Below, one piece after another: positions 7,369 through 14,932 of a DNA stretch of 17,870 bases (its first letter is position 1; every line of letters starts with the position of its first letter). The stretch is from the NCBI GenBank assembly GCA_964575715.1, contig CAZNSG010000193.1:1-17870 (forward strand), written 5' to 3'. This stretch comes from PNAI01 sp964575715 (GTDB taxonomy: Bacteria > Pseudomonadota > Alphaproteobacteria > Rhizobiales > Xanthobacteraceae). A program made the position numbers and the translations under genes. A model generated the notes under the pieces. It saw nothing but the letters and a program-made list of their open reading frames with translations. It had not been told where the DNA came from and ran no database searches.

Positions 7369-8688
7369 ATGGCGCTCAAGCAATCGATCGAGAACGCGCG
7401 TGCGGAGCGCATTGGATCCGAGGGGGTTTCGGCAAGCGCCTTCGCCGATGCACTCGCGCGCAGCGGCGAGGCGCTCAAAACTCTGCGTGCGCGCCATGCC
7501 AACGGCTCATTGCCGCTGCTGCTGCTGCCTGAAAAGCGCGATGATATCGCCGAGATCCAAGCCGCGGCCGCACGTCTGACGGCAGCGGGGGCCACTGACG
7601 TGGTATTTCTCGGCACCGGCGGATCAAGCCTGGGCGGGCAGACATTGGCGCAGCTTGGTGGCTTCGGCGCGCCGGCAGGCGGGCAAATGCGCGGAGCGCC
7701 GCGCCTTCAATTCATGGACAATCTCGACCCAAACACTTTCGATGCAGTGCTGCGAACGCTTCCGCTCCCGGCGACGCGATTTGTCGCGATCTCCAAGTCA
7801 GGCGGCACGGCGGAAACGCTGATGCAGACCATCGCCGTGCTCTCGGCGCTCAAGCAAAGCGGTCTGGAAGGCCGGATTCCCGGACTCATCCTAGGCCTCA
7901 CCGAGCCGGCCAGGGCCGGCAAGCGCAATGGCCTGCGCGACCTGCTCGAAGCGCATCGCGTATCCATGCTCGATCACGACGCGAAAGTCGGCGGGCGCTA
8001 TTCGGCGCTCACCAATGTGGGCCTGCTGCCGGCGGCGGTCGCCGGTTTGAACATCGAGAAAATCCGTGCGGGCGCGGCGGCGGCGCTGGCGCCGATCCTT
8101 GACTCGCGCCCGGCGCAGGAAGTGCCTTCCGCCGTGGGCGCGGCGCTTAGCGTCACTCTCGCGCAGCAGAACCGAAAATCAATCACGGTGATGATGACTT
8201 ATGCCGACCAGCTCGAACGGTTTGCGCGCTGGTATGTGCAGCTGTGGGCCGAGAGCCTGGGCAAGGACGGCAAGGGCACGACGCCGCTTGCGGCATTGGG
8301 CCCGGTCGATCAGCACAGCCAATTGCAGCTCTTCATCGGCGGACCGCGCGACAAGCTCTTTACCGTGGTCACCGTGGGGAGCGGACCGCGCGGATCGCGC
8401 ATGGACACGGAGCTTGCAAAACTCGCGGGCGAGCCCGGCTTCGCCGGCAAGACGATCGGCGATCTCGTGGCCGCACAGGGCCGCGCCACCGCCGAGACGC
8501 TCGCCAAGAACGGCTGCCCGGTGCGCACTCTTCATCTCGACCGGCTCGATGAGGCAAGCCTGGGCGAGCTGCTCGTGCATTTCATGCTGGAGACGATCAT
8601 TGCTGCGCATCTGTTCGGCGTCGATCCGTTTGATCAGCCGGCGGTGGAAGAAGGCAAAGTCCTGGCGAAAAAATATCTAACGGGGTAA
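7369..8688 (+). CDS. pgi: Glucose-6-phosphate isomerase, short and divergent type
   Basis: Cytoplasmic aldose-ketose isomerase interconverting glucose 6-phosphate and fructose 6-phosphate. From ATG 7369 there are 439 residues, near the length of Bacillus-type enzymes and about 100 shorter than the E. coli type. It has two SIS-fold halves: phosphate-loop block FLGTGGSSLGGQ (80-91) and ISKSGGTAET (141-150), then WAESLGKDGKG (Glu295), PVDQHSQLQL (His316) and the C-terminal PAVEEGKVL with a Lys near 430. These match the positions of the PGI catalytic Glu, His and Lys. ATG 7369 has GGAG six bases upstream; an in-frame GTG at 7345 would add 8 residues but has a poorly spaced site. The gene stands alone between repeats. 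The first motif is GTGGSSLG where the common form is GIGGSxLG. Family assignment is firm; substrate range is less so. Confidence 0.88.
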   Translation: MALKQSIENARAERIGSEGVSASAFADALARSGEALKTLRARHANGSLPLLLLPEKRDDIAEIQAAAARLTAAGATDVVFLGTGGSSLGGQTLAQLGGFGAPAGGQMRGAPRLQFMDNLDPNTFDAVLRTLPLPATRFVAISKSGGTAETLMQTIAVLSALKQSGLEGRIPGLILGLTEPARAGKRNGLRDLLEAHRVSMLDHDAKVGGRYSALTNVGLLPAAVAGLNIEKIRAGAAAALAPILDSRPAQEVPSAVGAALSVTLAQQNRKSITVMMTYADQLERFARWYVQLWAESLGKDGKGTTPLAALGPVDQHSQLQLFIGGPRDKLFTVVTVGSGPRGSRMDTELAKLAGEPGFAGKTIGDLVAAQGRATAETLAKNGCPVRTLHLDRLDEASLGELLVHFMLETIIAAHLFGVDPFDQPAVEEGKVLAKKYLTG

Positions 8689-8707
8689 TCATCACCCGCA
8701 CTTCTCC

Positions 8708-8792
8708 GCCCTCATCCTGAGGAGCGTCGCCATAGCAGGTGCAGCCTGCGTACACTTGGCTGCGATGCGACGCGTCTCGAAGGATGCGGGCG
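8708..8792. repeat. Palindromic intergenic repeat, family 1 (CTCATCCTGAGGAGC type)
   Basis: Opens with GCCCTCATCCTGAGGAGC and closes with CTCGAAGGATGCGGGC, the same end motifs as the copies at 6958 and 7186. GCGTCGC (8724-8730) pairs with GCGACGC (8767-8773), and GCAGGTGCAGCCTGC inside forms a second small hairpin. It begins 19 bases after pgi ends and may terminate its transcript. Confidence 0.7.
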
Positions 8793-8793
8793 G

Positions 8794-8849
8794 CCTTATG
8801 GTTCGAGACGCCCGCTTTCGCTACGCTCAGCGGGCTCCTCACCATGAGG
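8794..8849. repeat. Palindromic intergenic repeat, family 2 (ACCATGAGG type)
   Basis: Bounded by CCTTATGGTTCGAGACG and CTCCTCACCATGAGG, an imperfect inverse of each other; GCCCGC (8810-8815) pairs with GCGGGC (8830-8835) around an AT-containing loop. It abuts the family 1 copy on its left and ends 22 bases before the arfB start, so it lies within or next to the arfB leader. Confidence 0.65.
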
Positions 8850-8871
8850 CCGATTGAGGCCGGCCATCATC

Positions 8872-9294
8872 ATGATCCGCATCACCGACACCATCAGCAT
8901 TGACGAGTCCGAACTCTCCGAAAGCTTCGTGCGATCCTCCGGTCCCGGCGGGCAGAACGTCAACAAGCTCTCGACCGCGGTGCAGCTGCGTTTCGACGTG
9001 CGGCATTCGCCGTCGTTGCCCAACGATGTGGCGGTACGGCTGTTCCGGATCGCCGGGCGGCGGCTGACCAAGGATGGCGTTCTGGTGATCCTTGCGCAGC
9101 GCCATCGCACGCAGGAGCGCAACCGGGCGGATGCGCGCGAGCGGCTCATCGAGATGATCCGCGAGGCCGCGACGCCGCCGGTGCCGCGGCGGCCGACCAA
9201 GCCCCCCCGTGCGTCGCGCCGGCAACGGCTGGAGACGAAAAAGCGACGCTCCGGGCTCAAGGCGCTGCGCCGGGGCAAGCCGTCGTTTGATTAG
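8872..9294 (+). CDS. arfB: Alternative ribosome-rescue factor ArfB (codon-independent peptidyl-tRNA hydrolase)
   Basis: Releases nascent chains from ribosomes stalled without a stop codon. The 140-residue product starts MIRITDTISI and carries the class I release-factor signature SGPGGQNVNK (23-32) with the catalytic GGQ at 26-28. It lacks the stop-codon recognition domains of RF1/RF2. The C-terminal third is very basic (RRPTKPPRASRRQR, then KKRRSGLKALRRGK), as expected for the tail that enters the empty mRNA channel. ATG 8872 is chosen because it gives the family N-terminus; a TTG at 8854 would add six residues. The best purine-rich site, GAGG at 8856-8859, is 12 bases from the ATG, slightly far. 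It stands alone, with palindromic repeats directly upstream and a convergent gene downstream. Confidence 0.93.
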   Translation: MIRITDTISIDESELSESFVRSSGPGGQNVNKLSTAVQLRFDVRHSPSLPNDVAVRLFRIAGRRLTKDGVLVILAQRHRTQERNRADARERLIEMIREAATPPVPRRPTKPPRASRRQRLETKKRRSGLKALRRGKPSFD

Positions 9295-9342
9295 GGCATA
9301 ACCCAAGAACGCTGACTGCTGAAGAATTACGGAATTGCGGTG

Positions 9343-9360
9343 GTAGGAATTACCTACTCT
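9343..9360 (+). terminator. Weak terminator-like hairpin after arfB
   Basis: GTAGG (9343-9347) pairs with CCTAC (9353-9357) around AATTA and is followed by TCTTTTG. A second small hairpin, TTTCCA/TGGAAA, lies at 9366-9383. The stem is short and AT-rich for this genome, so the call is tentative. It sits in the gap between two convergent genes. Confidence 0.25.
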
Positions 9361-9388
9361 TTTGATTTCCACTTCGCTGGAAAATACT

Positions 9389-9781
9389 TTATCGGCCGAT
9401 CAACTGCCACAGCACCGTCACGATCGCGGCCAGGCCCACAAGTCCTGTTCCGCCCGCCCCGACGCCGCGTTGCCACATCTTCATGTTGTCGGCGCTGATG
9501 CCGAACGGATGGATCAGGCGAGCAATGAGCAGCACGACACCCATGACATGAATCCAGGTCTTGCCGCCGCCGTTGAGCTCCGCGATGGCAATGAGCAGCA
9601 GGACGAACGGTACGTTCTCGACCCAGTTCATGTGGCGGCGATTGGCCTCCATCAGCGGTTTGACGCCGCCGTCGCCGAGCGAAACAGTCGTCTGGCTGCG
9701 CGCCCGTCCGACCAGACCCCACAGCACAAGACCAATGATGCCCAGCAACCCCGCATAAAGCGCCGTGACCTGCAAAGCCAT
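9389..9781 (-). CDS. MAPEG-family membrane protein
   Basis: Small integral membrane protein of the MAPEG superfamily (microsomal glutathione S-transferase/eicosanoid enzymes). The 130 residues form about four hydrophobic helices (near 2-24, 56-70, 76-92 and 105-127). The family block is clear: GDGGVKPLMEANRRHMNWVE (36-55) followed by NVPFVLLLIAIAELNGG, matching the charged/polar loop that binds glutathione in characterised members. The start is supported by a strong GGGGGAGG ribosome binding site about six bases upstream of ATG. It is convergent with arfB and divergent from mutL with no obvious functional partner. Bacterial members are mostly uncharacterised, so a glutathione-dependent role is an inference from the family. 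Confidence 0.9.
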   Translation of the reverse strand: MALQVTALYAGLLGIIGLVLWGLVGRARSQTTVSLGDGGVKPLMEANRRHMNWVENVPFVLLLIAIAELNGGGKTWIHVMGVVLLIARLIHPFGISADNMKMWQRGVGAGGTGLVGLAAIVTVLWQLIGR

Positions 9782-9991
9782 GGTTGCCTCCCCCTTTGAC
9801 CGGGACGCGCGCCCCGAATTGAGGAAACGATAGTCGACGGCAGGGCCTTCGGGAAGCCAGACAGCCCCGCTTGGGCGTCAAGCGATTGCGACTGGTGAAG
9901 CCGTCGTTCGAATAACGGGGGCAGTTCGCGGCCTGCCCTCGCCGCTGCCATATTGCCTCGATAGATTCATGACGCGATTCGCCGCTTGCTT

Positions 9992-10130
9992 CCCTCGCCC
10001 CGCACTAGCGGGGAGAGGGTGGCGACCCCCGACTTGATCGGGGGGAGCCGGGTGAAGGGTGATGCTGTCCAGGTGCCCCTCACCCGGCCCGCTTCGCGTG
10101 CCGACCTCTCCCCGTAAGTACGGGGAGAGG
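9992..10130. repeat. Repeat cluster with four stable hairpins upstream of mutL, family 3
   Basis: Four inverted repeats in a row: 9992-10019 (CCCTCGCCCCGC against GCGGGGAGAGGG, one mismatch), 10026-10044 (CCCCCGA/TCGGGGG), 10047-10088 (GCCGGGTGA/TCACCCGGC) and 10105-10130 (a perfect 12-bp stem, CCTCTCCCCGTA, with a 2-base loop). The CTCACCC and CTCTCCCC motifs are typical of a dispersed intergenic repeat in related genomes; that statement is recall, not a search result. The cluster fills most of the 391-base gap between the divergent MAPEG and mutL genes; 9782-9991 shows nothing else convincing. Confidence 0.75.
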
Positions 10131-10172
10131 TGAAGAAAGAAGAATGCGCGGGGCGAGGTGAAAGAAGAAAAA

Positions 10173-11993
10173 ATGCCCGTCCGCCAGCTCTCGGAAAACG
10201 TCATCAACCGCATCGCCGCCGGCGAGGTGGTCGAGCGCCCGGCGAGCGTGGTCAAGGAGCTGGTCGAAAACGCGCTCGATGCCGGCGCGCACCGCATCGA
10301 GATCGCCACCGACGGCGGCGGCCGGCGGCTCATCCGCATCACCGACGACGGCGAGGGCATGACACGCGCCGATCTGGCGCTCGCGGTCGAGCGGCACGCC
10401 ACCTCCAAGCTCGTGGGCGACGATCTGCTGCAAATCCGCACGCTGGGCTTTCGCGGCGAAGCGCTGCCCTCGATCGGGGCGGTGGCGCGGCTTGCGATCG
10501 TCACACGCCATGCGGATGAGCCGCACGCCTGGGCGATCGCTGTGGAAGGCGGTGCCAAATCGCCGGTCAAGCCTGCGGCACTAAGCGATGGGACGCGGGT
10601 CGAGGTGAGCGATCTGTTTTACGCCACGCCGGCACGGCTGAAATTTCTCAAGAGCGACCGCGCAGAGGCGGAAGCGGTGCGCGAGGTGGTACGGCGTCTG
10701 GCGATGAGCCGGCCCGACGTCGCCTTCACGCTCGCGGGTGAGGAGCGCGCGCCCGTCACCTGGGCGGCAGCGCTGCCGGGCGCCGCCGGACAGCTTGTGC
10801 GGCTTGCCGATGTGCTGGGGCCCGAATTCCGCGCCAACGCCGTGGAAGTGCGCGCCGAGCGCGAGGGCGTCACGGTCGAAGGCTATGCCGGATTGCCGAC
10901 GCTCTCGCGCGCCAATGCGCTCGGGCAATATCTGTTCGTCAACGGCCGGCCGGTACGCGACCGGCTGCTCATCGGTGTGGTGCGTGCGGCCTATGCCGAT
11001 TATCTGCCGCGCGATCGCCATCCCATCGTTGCGCTGTTCGTGACGCTGCCCGCGCGCGAAGTCGACGTCAATGTGCACCCGGCAAAATCCGAAGTGCGGT
11101 TTCGCGACAGCGGACTCGTGCGCGCGCTGCTGCTGCATGCGCTCAAGGAGGCGCTATCGCGCGAGGGACAGCGCGCATCGAGCACCGGGGGCACGGCAAC
11201 AATTGCGGCGTTTCGCCCGGCGGGGCTGCCCCGGCGCGGCTGGGATTGGCGGCGCTCGCCGGCAAGGCCGGTCGGAGCGTATGGCGGCGCGCTCGCTGCA
11301 CAGCGCGATCCGGCTGCCGGATTCGCGGAAGCCGCGCAGGCGGCGTTCGATGTCGGGGGCGCGGCCGCCGTTGCGCGCATCGACATGGCGGAACTCGCCG
11401 CCGATCTGCTCGACAAGCCGCTGGGTGCGGCGCGCGCGCAGGTGCATGAAACGTACATCGTGGCGCAGACGCGCGACGGGCTGGTGATCGTCGATCAGCA
11501 TGCCGCGCATGAGCGGCTGGTCTATGAGCGCATGAAAGCGGCGATCGATCAAAATGGCATCGCGCGGCAAATCTTGCTCATTCCGGAAATCGTCGAACTC
11601 GACGGGGCGGATATAGACCGCCTGCTGGCGCGGGCCGATGAGCTTACGCGCTTTGGCCTCGCGCTCGAGCCGTTCGGGCCGGGCGCGGTGGCGGTGCGGG
11701 AAACTCCCTCGATGCTCGGCGAGATCGACGCCGGCGCGCTGGTGCGCGACCTTGCCGAGCACATGGCGGAGTGGGACGAGGCGCTCCCGCTGGAGCGGCG
11801 CCTGCTGCATGTGGCCGCCACCATGGCCTGCTACGGTTCGGTGCGTGCCGGGCGCAGGCTCAAGCCGGAGGAGATGAACGCGCTGTTGCGCGCCATGGAG
11901 GAAACGCCCAATTCCGGCCAGTGCAACCACGGCCGCCCGACCTATGTGGAACTCAAGCTCATCGACATCGAACACCTGTTCGGGCGGCGATGA
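10173..11993 (+). CDS. mutL: DNA mismatch repair protein MutL, endonuclease type
   Basis: Mismatch-repair ATPase acting after MutS. From ATG 10173 it has 606 residues, normal for the family. The N-terminal GHKL ATPase domain shows NRIAAGEVVERPASVVKELV with Glu29 and Asn33, then ITDDGEGM and LGFRGEALPSIG. After a low-complexity linker (about 330-410) comes the MutL_C dimerisation domain with DQHAAHERLVYE (starting at Asp441), the DQHA(X)2E(X)4E metal-binding motif of nicking MutL proteins, plus ACYGSVRAGRRL and QCNHGRPTYVEL. This fits organisms without MutH, where MutL itself nicks the new strand. The frame is open back to GTG 10158, but MPVRQLSENV is the usual N-terminus and AAGAAG precedes it. 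A repeat cluster lies only 42 bases upstream. Confidence 0.96.
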   Translation: MPVRQLSENVINRIAAGEVVERPASVVKELVENALDAGAHRIEIATDGGGRRLIRITDDGEGMTRADLALAVERHATSKLVGDDLLQIRTLGFRGEALPSIGAVARLAIVTRHADEPHAWAIAVEGGAKSPVKPAALSDGTRVEVSDLFYATPARLKFLKSDRAEAEAVREVVRRLAMSRPDVAFTLAGEERAPVTWAAALPGAAGQLVRLADVLGPEFRANAVEVRAEREGVTVEGYAGLPTLSRANALGQYLFVNGRPVRDRLLIGVVRAAYADYLPRDRHPIVALFVTLPAREVDVNVHPAKSEVRFRDSGLVRALLLHALKEALSREGQRASSTGGTATIAAFRPAGLPRRGWDWRRSPARPVGAYGGALAAQRDPAAGFAEAAQAAFDVGGAAAVARIDMAELAADLLDKPLGAARAQVHETYIVAQTRDGLVIVDQHAAHERLVYERMKAAIDQNGIARQILLIPEIVELDGADIDRLLARADELTRFGLALEPFGPGAVAVRETPSMLGEIDAGALVRDLAEHMAEWDEALPLERRLLHVAATMACYGSVRAGRRLKPEEMNALLRAMEETPNSGQCNHGRPTYVELKLIDIEHLFGRR

Positions 11994-12081
11994 TCCGACA
12001 TTGTGCGGCAAAAACCGGGTAAATGTGGGCTTGATCCGGCGCGCTGGGCGCGCGAGTGTTAGGGGGTTCAGGGAGAGCACC

Positions 12082-13053
12082 ATGCGTAAAATAATGATTG
12101 CCGCGACGACTCTGCTTGCGCTTTGCGGTACCGCCTCGGCGCAGGACTGGCCGAATCGGACGATCACGCTGATTGTGCCGTTCGCGCCCGGCGGCGGCAT
12201 CGACGCCAGCGCACGCCTGCAGGCGCTGGTGCTCGGCGAGATCCTTGGACAGACGATCATCGTGGAGAACGTCGGGGCTGCCGCCGGCACCATCGGCAGC
12301 GCCCGCGTCGCCAAGGCCACGCCTGACGGCTACACATTCCTGATCGGCAACAGCGGCACGCACGCCTTTAGTCAGTCGCTGTACAAGAACCGGCCCTACA
12401 ATGCCGCCGAAGATTTTCAGCCGATCGGCTTGGTATCGGAGTCGCCGCGCATTTTGATCGCACGCAAGGATTTGCCGGTGAACAATCTGCAAGAGTTCAT
12501 CGCTTATGCGAAGGCGAACCAGAGCAAGATGCAGTTCGGCTCGGCCGGCGTCGGTTCCGGCACACATCTGCCGTGCGTGCTGCTGAACATGGCCATGGGC
12601 GTGGAGGTCACGCATGTTCCCTATCGCGGCGCAGGGCCGGTGATGCAAGACCTCATCGGCGGACGCATCGATTACTTTTGCGACACCATCCAGACCGGCG
12701 CGGTGCAAGCCAAGGCGGGCACCGTGAAAGGCATCGCCGTGATGGCGCCCAAGCGCGTGCCGATCATCGCCGAGCTCGCAACCACCGGCGAGCAGGGCCT
12801 CAAGGGCGTGGAAGCGACCGTCTGGAACGGTTTTTTCTTTCCGAAGGGCACGCCGGAACCGATCGTGCGGAAAATGAACAAGGCCTTGGGCGAGATGATC
12901 GCACGGCCCGACGTTCGATCGAAGTTGGAGGGGCTCGGCCTCGAAATCGTGCCGCCGGAGCAGCGCACTTCGGAATATCTCGCGAAACTTCTGCCGCAGG
13001 AGATCGAGCGCTGGGGCAAAGTCATCAAGGCGACCGGAATTAGCGTGGATTGA
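12082..13053 (+). CDS. Tripartite tricarboxylate transporter (Bug/TctC) solute-binding protein
   Basis: Periplasmic binding protein of the Bug family, which delivers small carboxylates to TctAB-type transporters or senses them. 323 residues from ATG 12082, preceded by GGGAGAG at good spacing. A signal peptide is evident (MRKIMIAATTLLALCGTASA, cleavage before Gln21). Family blocks: ITLIVPFAPGGGIDASAR (28-45), the VENVGAAAGTIGSARVAKA region, DGYTFLIGNSGTHA, VTHVPYRGAGPVMQDLIGGR and FFPKGTPEPIV. No tctA or tctB is adjacent, so it is an orphan receptor, as is common where this family is expanded. The ligand cannot be read from sequence. It follows mutL after 88 bases with its own ribosome site, and is convergent with rsmD. 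Confidence 0.93.
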   Translation: MRKIMIAATTLLALCGTASAQDWPNRTITLIVPFAPGGGIDASARLQALVLGEILGQTIIVENVGAAAGTIGSARVAKATPDGYTFLIGNSGTHAFSQSLYKNRPYNAAEDFQPIGLVSESPRILIARKDLPVNNLQEFIAYAKANQSKMQFGSAGVGSGTHLPCVLLNMAMGVEVTHVPYRGAGPVMQDLIGGRIDYFCDTIQTGAVQAKAGTVKGIAVMAPKRVPIIAELATTGEQGLKGVEATVWNGFFFPKGTPEPIVRKMNKALGEMIARPDVRSKLEGLGLEIVPPEQRTSEYLAKLLPQEIERWGKVIKATGISVD

Positions 13054-13075
13054 GATTTATACCAACTCACAATTG

Positions 13076-13175
13076 GTCATTCCGGCCGAGCCGCGTTGGC
13101 GGCGAGAGCCGAAATCCATAAACACCTACGGCGATTATGGATTCCGGGTCCGGCCTTTGGCCGTCCCGGAATGAC
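13076..13175. repeat. Palindromic intergenic repeat, family 4 (GTCATTCCGG type)
   Basis: Perfect 10-bp inverted ends GTCATTCCGG (13076-13085) and CCGGAATGAC (13166-13175) enclose a second hairpin, AATCCATAA (13113-13121) with TTATGGATT (13135-13143). It occupies the gap between two convergent genes and could serve as a two-way terminator. The layout is that of a dispersed intergenic repeat, different in sequence from families 1-3 in this window. Confidence 0.75.
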
Positions 13176-13212
13176 GAGTCGAATTTAATGCGTGAGAGGT
13201 TTATTCGCGTGC

Positions 13213-13767
13213 TCATGATTTGCCACGCAAGAAAATCAGTTCGGTATCGTCAAAGGCGCGCCGCTCGATCTCCTCGAAGCCAGCCGGTATGGTAACGGCG
13301 CCGGTTGCCTCCTCAACCACGATCAGCGCGTTGGGCGCGAGCCAGCCGCCCTCATGCGCGGAGAGGAGCGCTTTTTCGGCGAGATCCTTTCCGTAGGGCG
13401 GATCGAGAAAGACCAGCGAGAACGGTTCGACCGGGTGGGCGGGTCCGAGCTTGGTGGCGTCGCGGCGGAAAATGCGCGTGACGCCGCCCAAGCCGAGCGC
13501 CTCGACATTGGCGCGGAGCAGCGCGCGGGCTTCGGCACCGTCATCGACGAACAGCGTGAACGCCGCACCGCGCGATAGCGCTTCCAGCCCGAACGCACCG
13601 GTGCCGGCGAACAGGTCGAGCACGCGCGCGCCGCTTATTGGATCGCCGTAGCCATGCACCAGAATATTGAACAGCGATTCGCGCAGACGATCCGCAGTCG
13701 GCCGGATGGCTTGCGACTTCGGCGCGGTCAACGCGCGCCCGCGCAACCGCCCGCCGACGATGCGCAT
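13213..13767 (-). CDS. rsmD: 16S rRNA (guanine966-N2)-methyltransferase RsmD
   Basis: S-adenosylmethionine-dependent methyltransferase that modifies G966 of 16S rRNA during 30S assembly. The 184 residues match family length. Visible motifs are MRIVGGRLRGRAL at the N-terminus, RPTADRLRESLFNIL (22-36), the SAM-binding DLFAGTGAFGLEALSRG (51-67) and the catalytic motif IV LDPPYGKDLAEKAL (121-134). Its ATG shares one base with the stop codon of the upstream pseudouridine synthase gene (TGATG), so translation is probably coupled; pairing with an RluB-like gene is a usual alphaproteobacterial order and joins two rRNA modification enzymes. Confidence 0.96.
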   Translation of the reverse strand: MRIVGGRLRGRALTAPKSQAIRPTADRLRESLFNILVHGYGDPISGARVLDLFAGTGAFGLEALSRGAAFTLFVDDGAEARALLRANVEALGLGGVTRIFRRDATKLGPAHPVEPFSLVFLDPPYGKDLAEKALLSAHEGGWLAPNALIVVEEATGAVTIPAGFEEIERRAFDDTELIFLRGKS

Positions 13768-14873
13768 CAGCGATCCCGCTTACGATGGTGGTGCCTGCTC
13801 TTGCCGCGATCCGGAGACTGCCGTTGGTTGCGGCCGGTCGCAGGTCGGTCCTTATTGGCGCGCGCGCTACCAATCCGATCCCGGGTGTACCTGTGTTTGG
13901 TGAACGACGACGACGCCATCTCGCGCGGATCGCGACTTTCAGTTGTCCGCGCCAAAGGTAGAAGCAAGGGCTTCTCTCGTTCGACGATCGGTGCGGAGAA
14001 ATCGGCGCCCGAGAGCGCGACCAGCCGCGAGCCGAGCTGATCGCGCAGCGTCCTGGTCTTGACCTCCTCGACCGCGCCTACCGGCAGGTCGCCGAGCTGG
14101 AACGGTCCGAACGAGACGCGGATGAGCCGGTTCACCTGCAGACCAAGTTCGCGCAGCACATTCCTGATCTCGCGGTTCTTGCCCTCACGCATCGCAAAGG
14201 TAAGCCACACATTTGCTCCATGCTCGGCCTGCGCGCGGTCAAGGGTGGCTTCGATCGGCCCGTAATGAATACCGTCGACCGTGAGGCCATTGCGCAATCG
14301 GTCGAGCTCGCCTTGCGTCACCCGGCCATGGGCGCGCACGCGATAGCGCCGCAGCCAACCGGTCGCCGGCAGTTCGAGCGCGCGCGCGAGGCCGCCGTCG
14401 TTGGTGAGCAGCAGAAGCCCTTCGGTGTTGAGATCGAGCCGGCCGACGCTGATGAGACGCGGCAAATCCTTCGGCAGAGCCGCGAAGATGGTGGGGCGCC
14501 CTTGCGGATCGGTGCTGGTGGTGACCAGACCGCGCGACTTGTGGAACAGAAACAGCCGCGTGCGCTCAAAGGCCGGCAGCGGCTTGCCGTCGATGCTAAT
14601 ACGGTCTCGCGCGGTGATATTGAGCGCGGGCGAGGAAATCGCCGCGCCGTTGACCGCGACGCGGCCGGCGGCAATCCAGGCTTCTGCCTCGCGGCGCGAG
14701 CAAAGGCCGGCGCGCGCCATCACCTTGGCGATGCGCTCGGCCGCTTTCGCGGCCGGCGGCAAGGCTTCCGGCGCCGGGCGCGGCAAAGTGGTCTTAAGCC
14801 GCTTGCCGCGGAACTTGCGGCCCTGGTGGCGGGGTCCGCCGGCCGGTCGGTTTTCATGTGCGCCCTTGGTCAT
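13767..14873 (-). CDS. RluB/RsuA-family rRNA pseudouridine synthase with basic terminal extensions
   Basis: Isomerises uridine to pseudouridine in ribosomal RNA; RluB (23S U2605) is the most likely type, but RsuA or RluE specificity is not excluded. The 368 residues comprise a basic N-terminal extension (1-45), an S4 RNA-binding domain (RIAKVMARAGLCSRREAEAW, about 47-95), and the RsuA-family catalytic domain with SVGRLDLNTEGLLLLTNDGG, catalytic Asp147, then the MREGKNREIRNVLRELGLQVNRLIR block. After about residue 285 the tail is disordered and rich in Arg, Lys, His and Ser. ATG 14873 is preferred over ATG 14885 because a GTGGA sequence lies at ribosome-site distance. It reads away from tadA across a 59-base gap that must hold both promoters. 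Its stop overlaps the rsmD start by one base. Confidence 0.92.
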   Translation of the reverse strand: MTKGAHENRPAGGPRHQGRKFRGKRLKTTLPRPAPEALPPAAKAAERIAKVMARAGLCSRREAEAWIAAGRVAVNGAAISSPALNITARDRISIDGKPLPAFERTRLFLFHKSRGLVTTSTDPQGRPTIFAALPKDLPRLISVGRLDLNTEGLLLLTNDGGLARALELPATGWLRRYRVRAHGRVTQGELDRLRNGLTVDGIHYGPIEATLDRAQAEHGANVWLTFAMREGKNREIRNVLRELGLQVNRLIRVSFGPFQLGDLPVGAVEEVKTRTLRDQLGSRLVALSGADFSAPIVEREKPLLLPLARTTESRDPREMASSSFTKHRYTRDRIGSARANKDRPATGRNQRQSPDRGKSRHHHRKRDR

Positions 14874-14932
14874 CAGGTCCACCATCGATAATGTGCTGGC
14901 CTGATAGCAGAGATCGAACTTGGGGACGAGCC

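Noticed and set aside
9853..9917. In-frame text ending in LVKPSFE at 9892-9915, resembling the KPSFD end of ArfB, considered as a duplicated 3' remnant
   Set aside because: Similarity is limited to about 11 bases (AAGCCGTCGTT), upstream residues do not align, and no GGQ region is present.
12039..12053. GCGCGC/GCGCGC hairpin between mutL and the Bug gene considered as a terminator
   Set aside because: Six base pairs of pure GC alternation are expected by chance here, and no T-run follows.
11154..12320. Minus-strand open frame of 388 codons across the end of mutL and the start of the Bug gene
   Set aside because: Overlaps two well-supported genes on the other strand and shows no domain; a composition artefact.
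14874..14932. Specific promoters in the divergent gap between the RluB-like gene and tadA
   Set aside because: Both genes must start here, but no -35/-10 pair stands out on either strand, so none is annotated.
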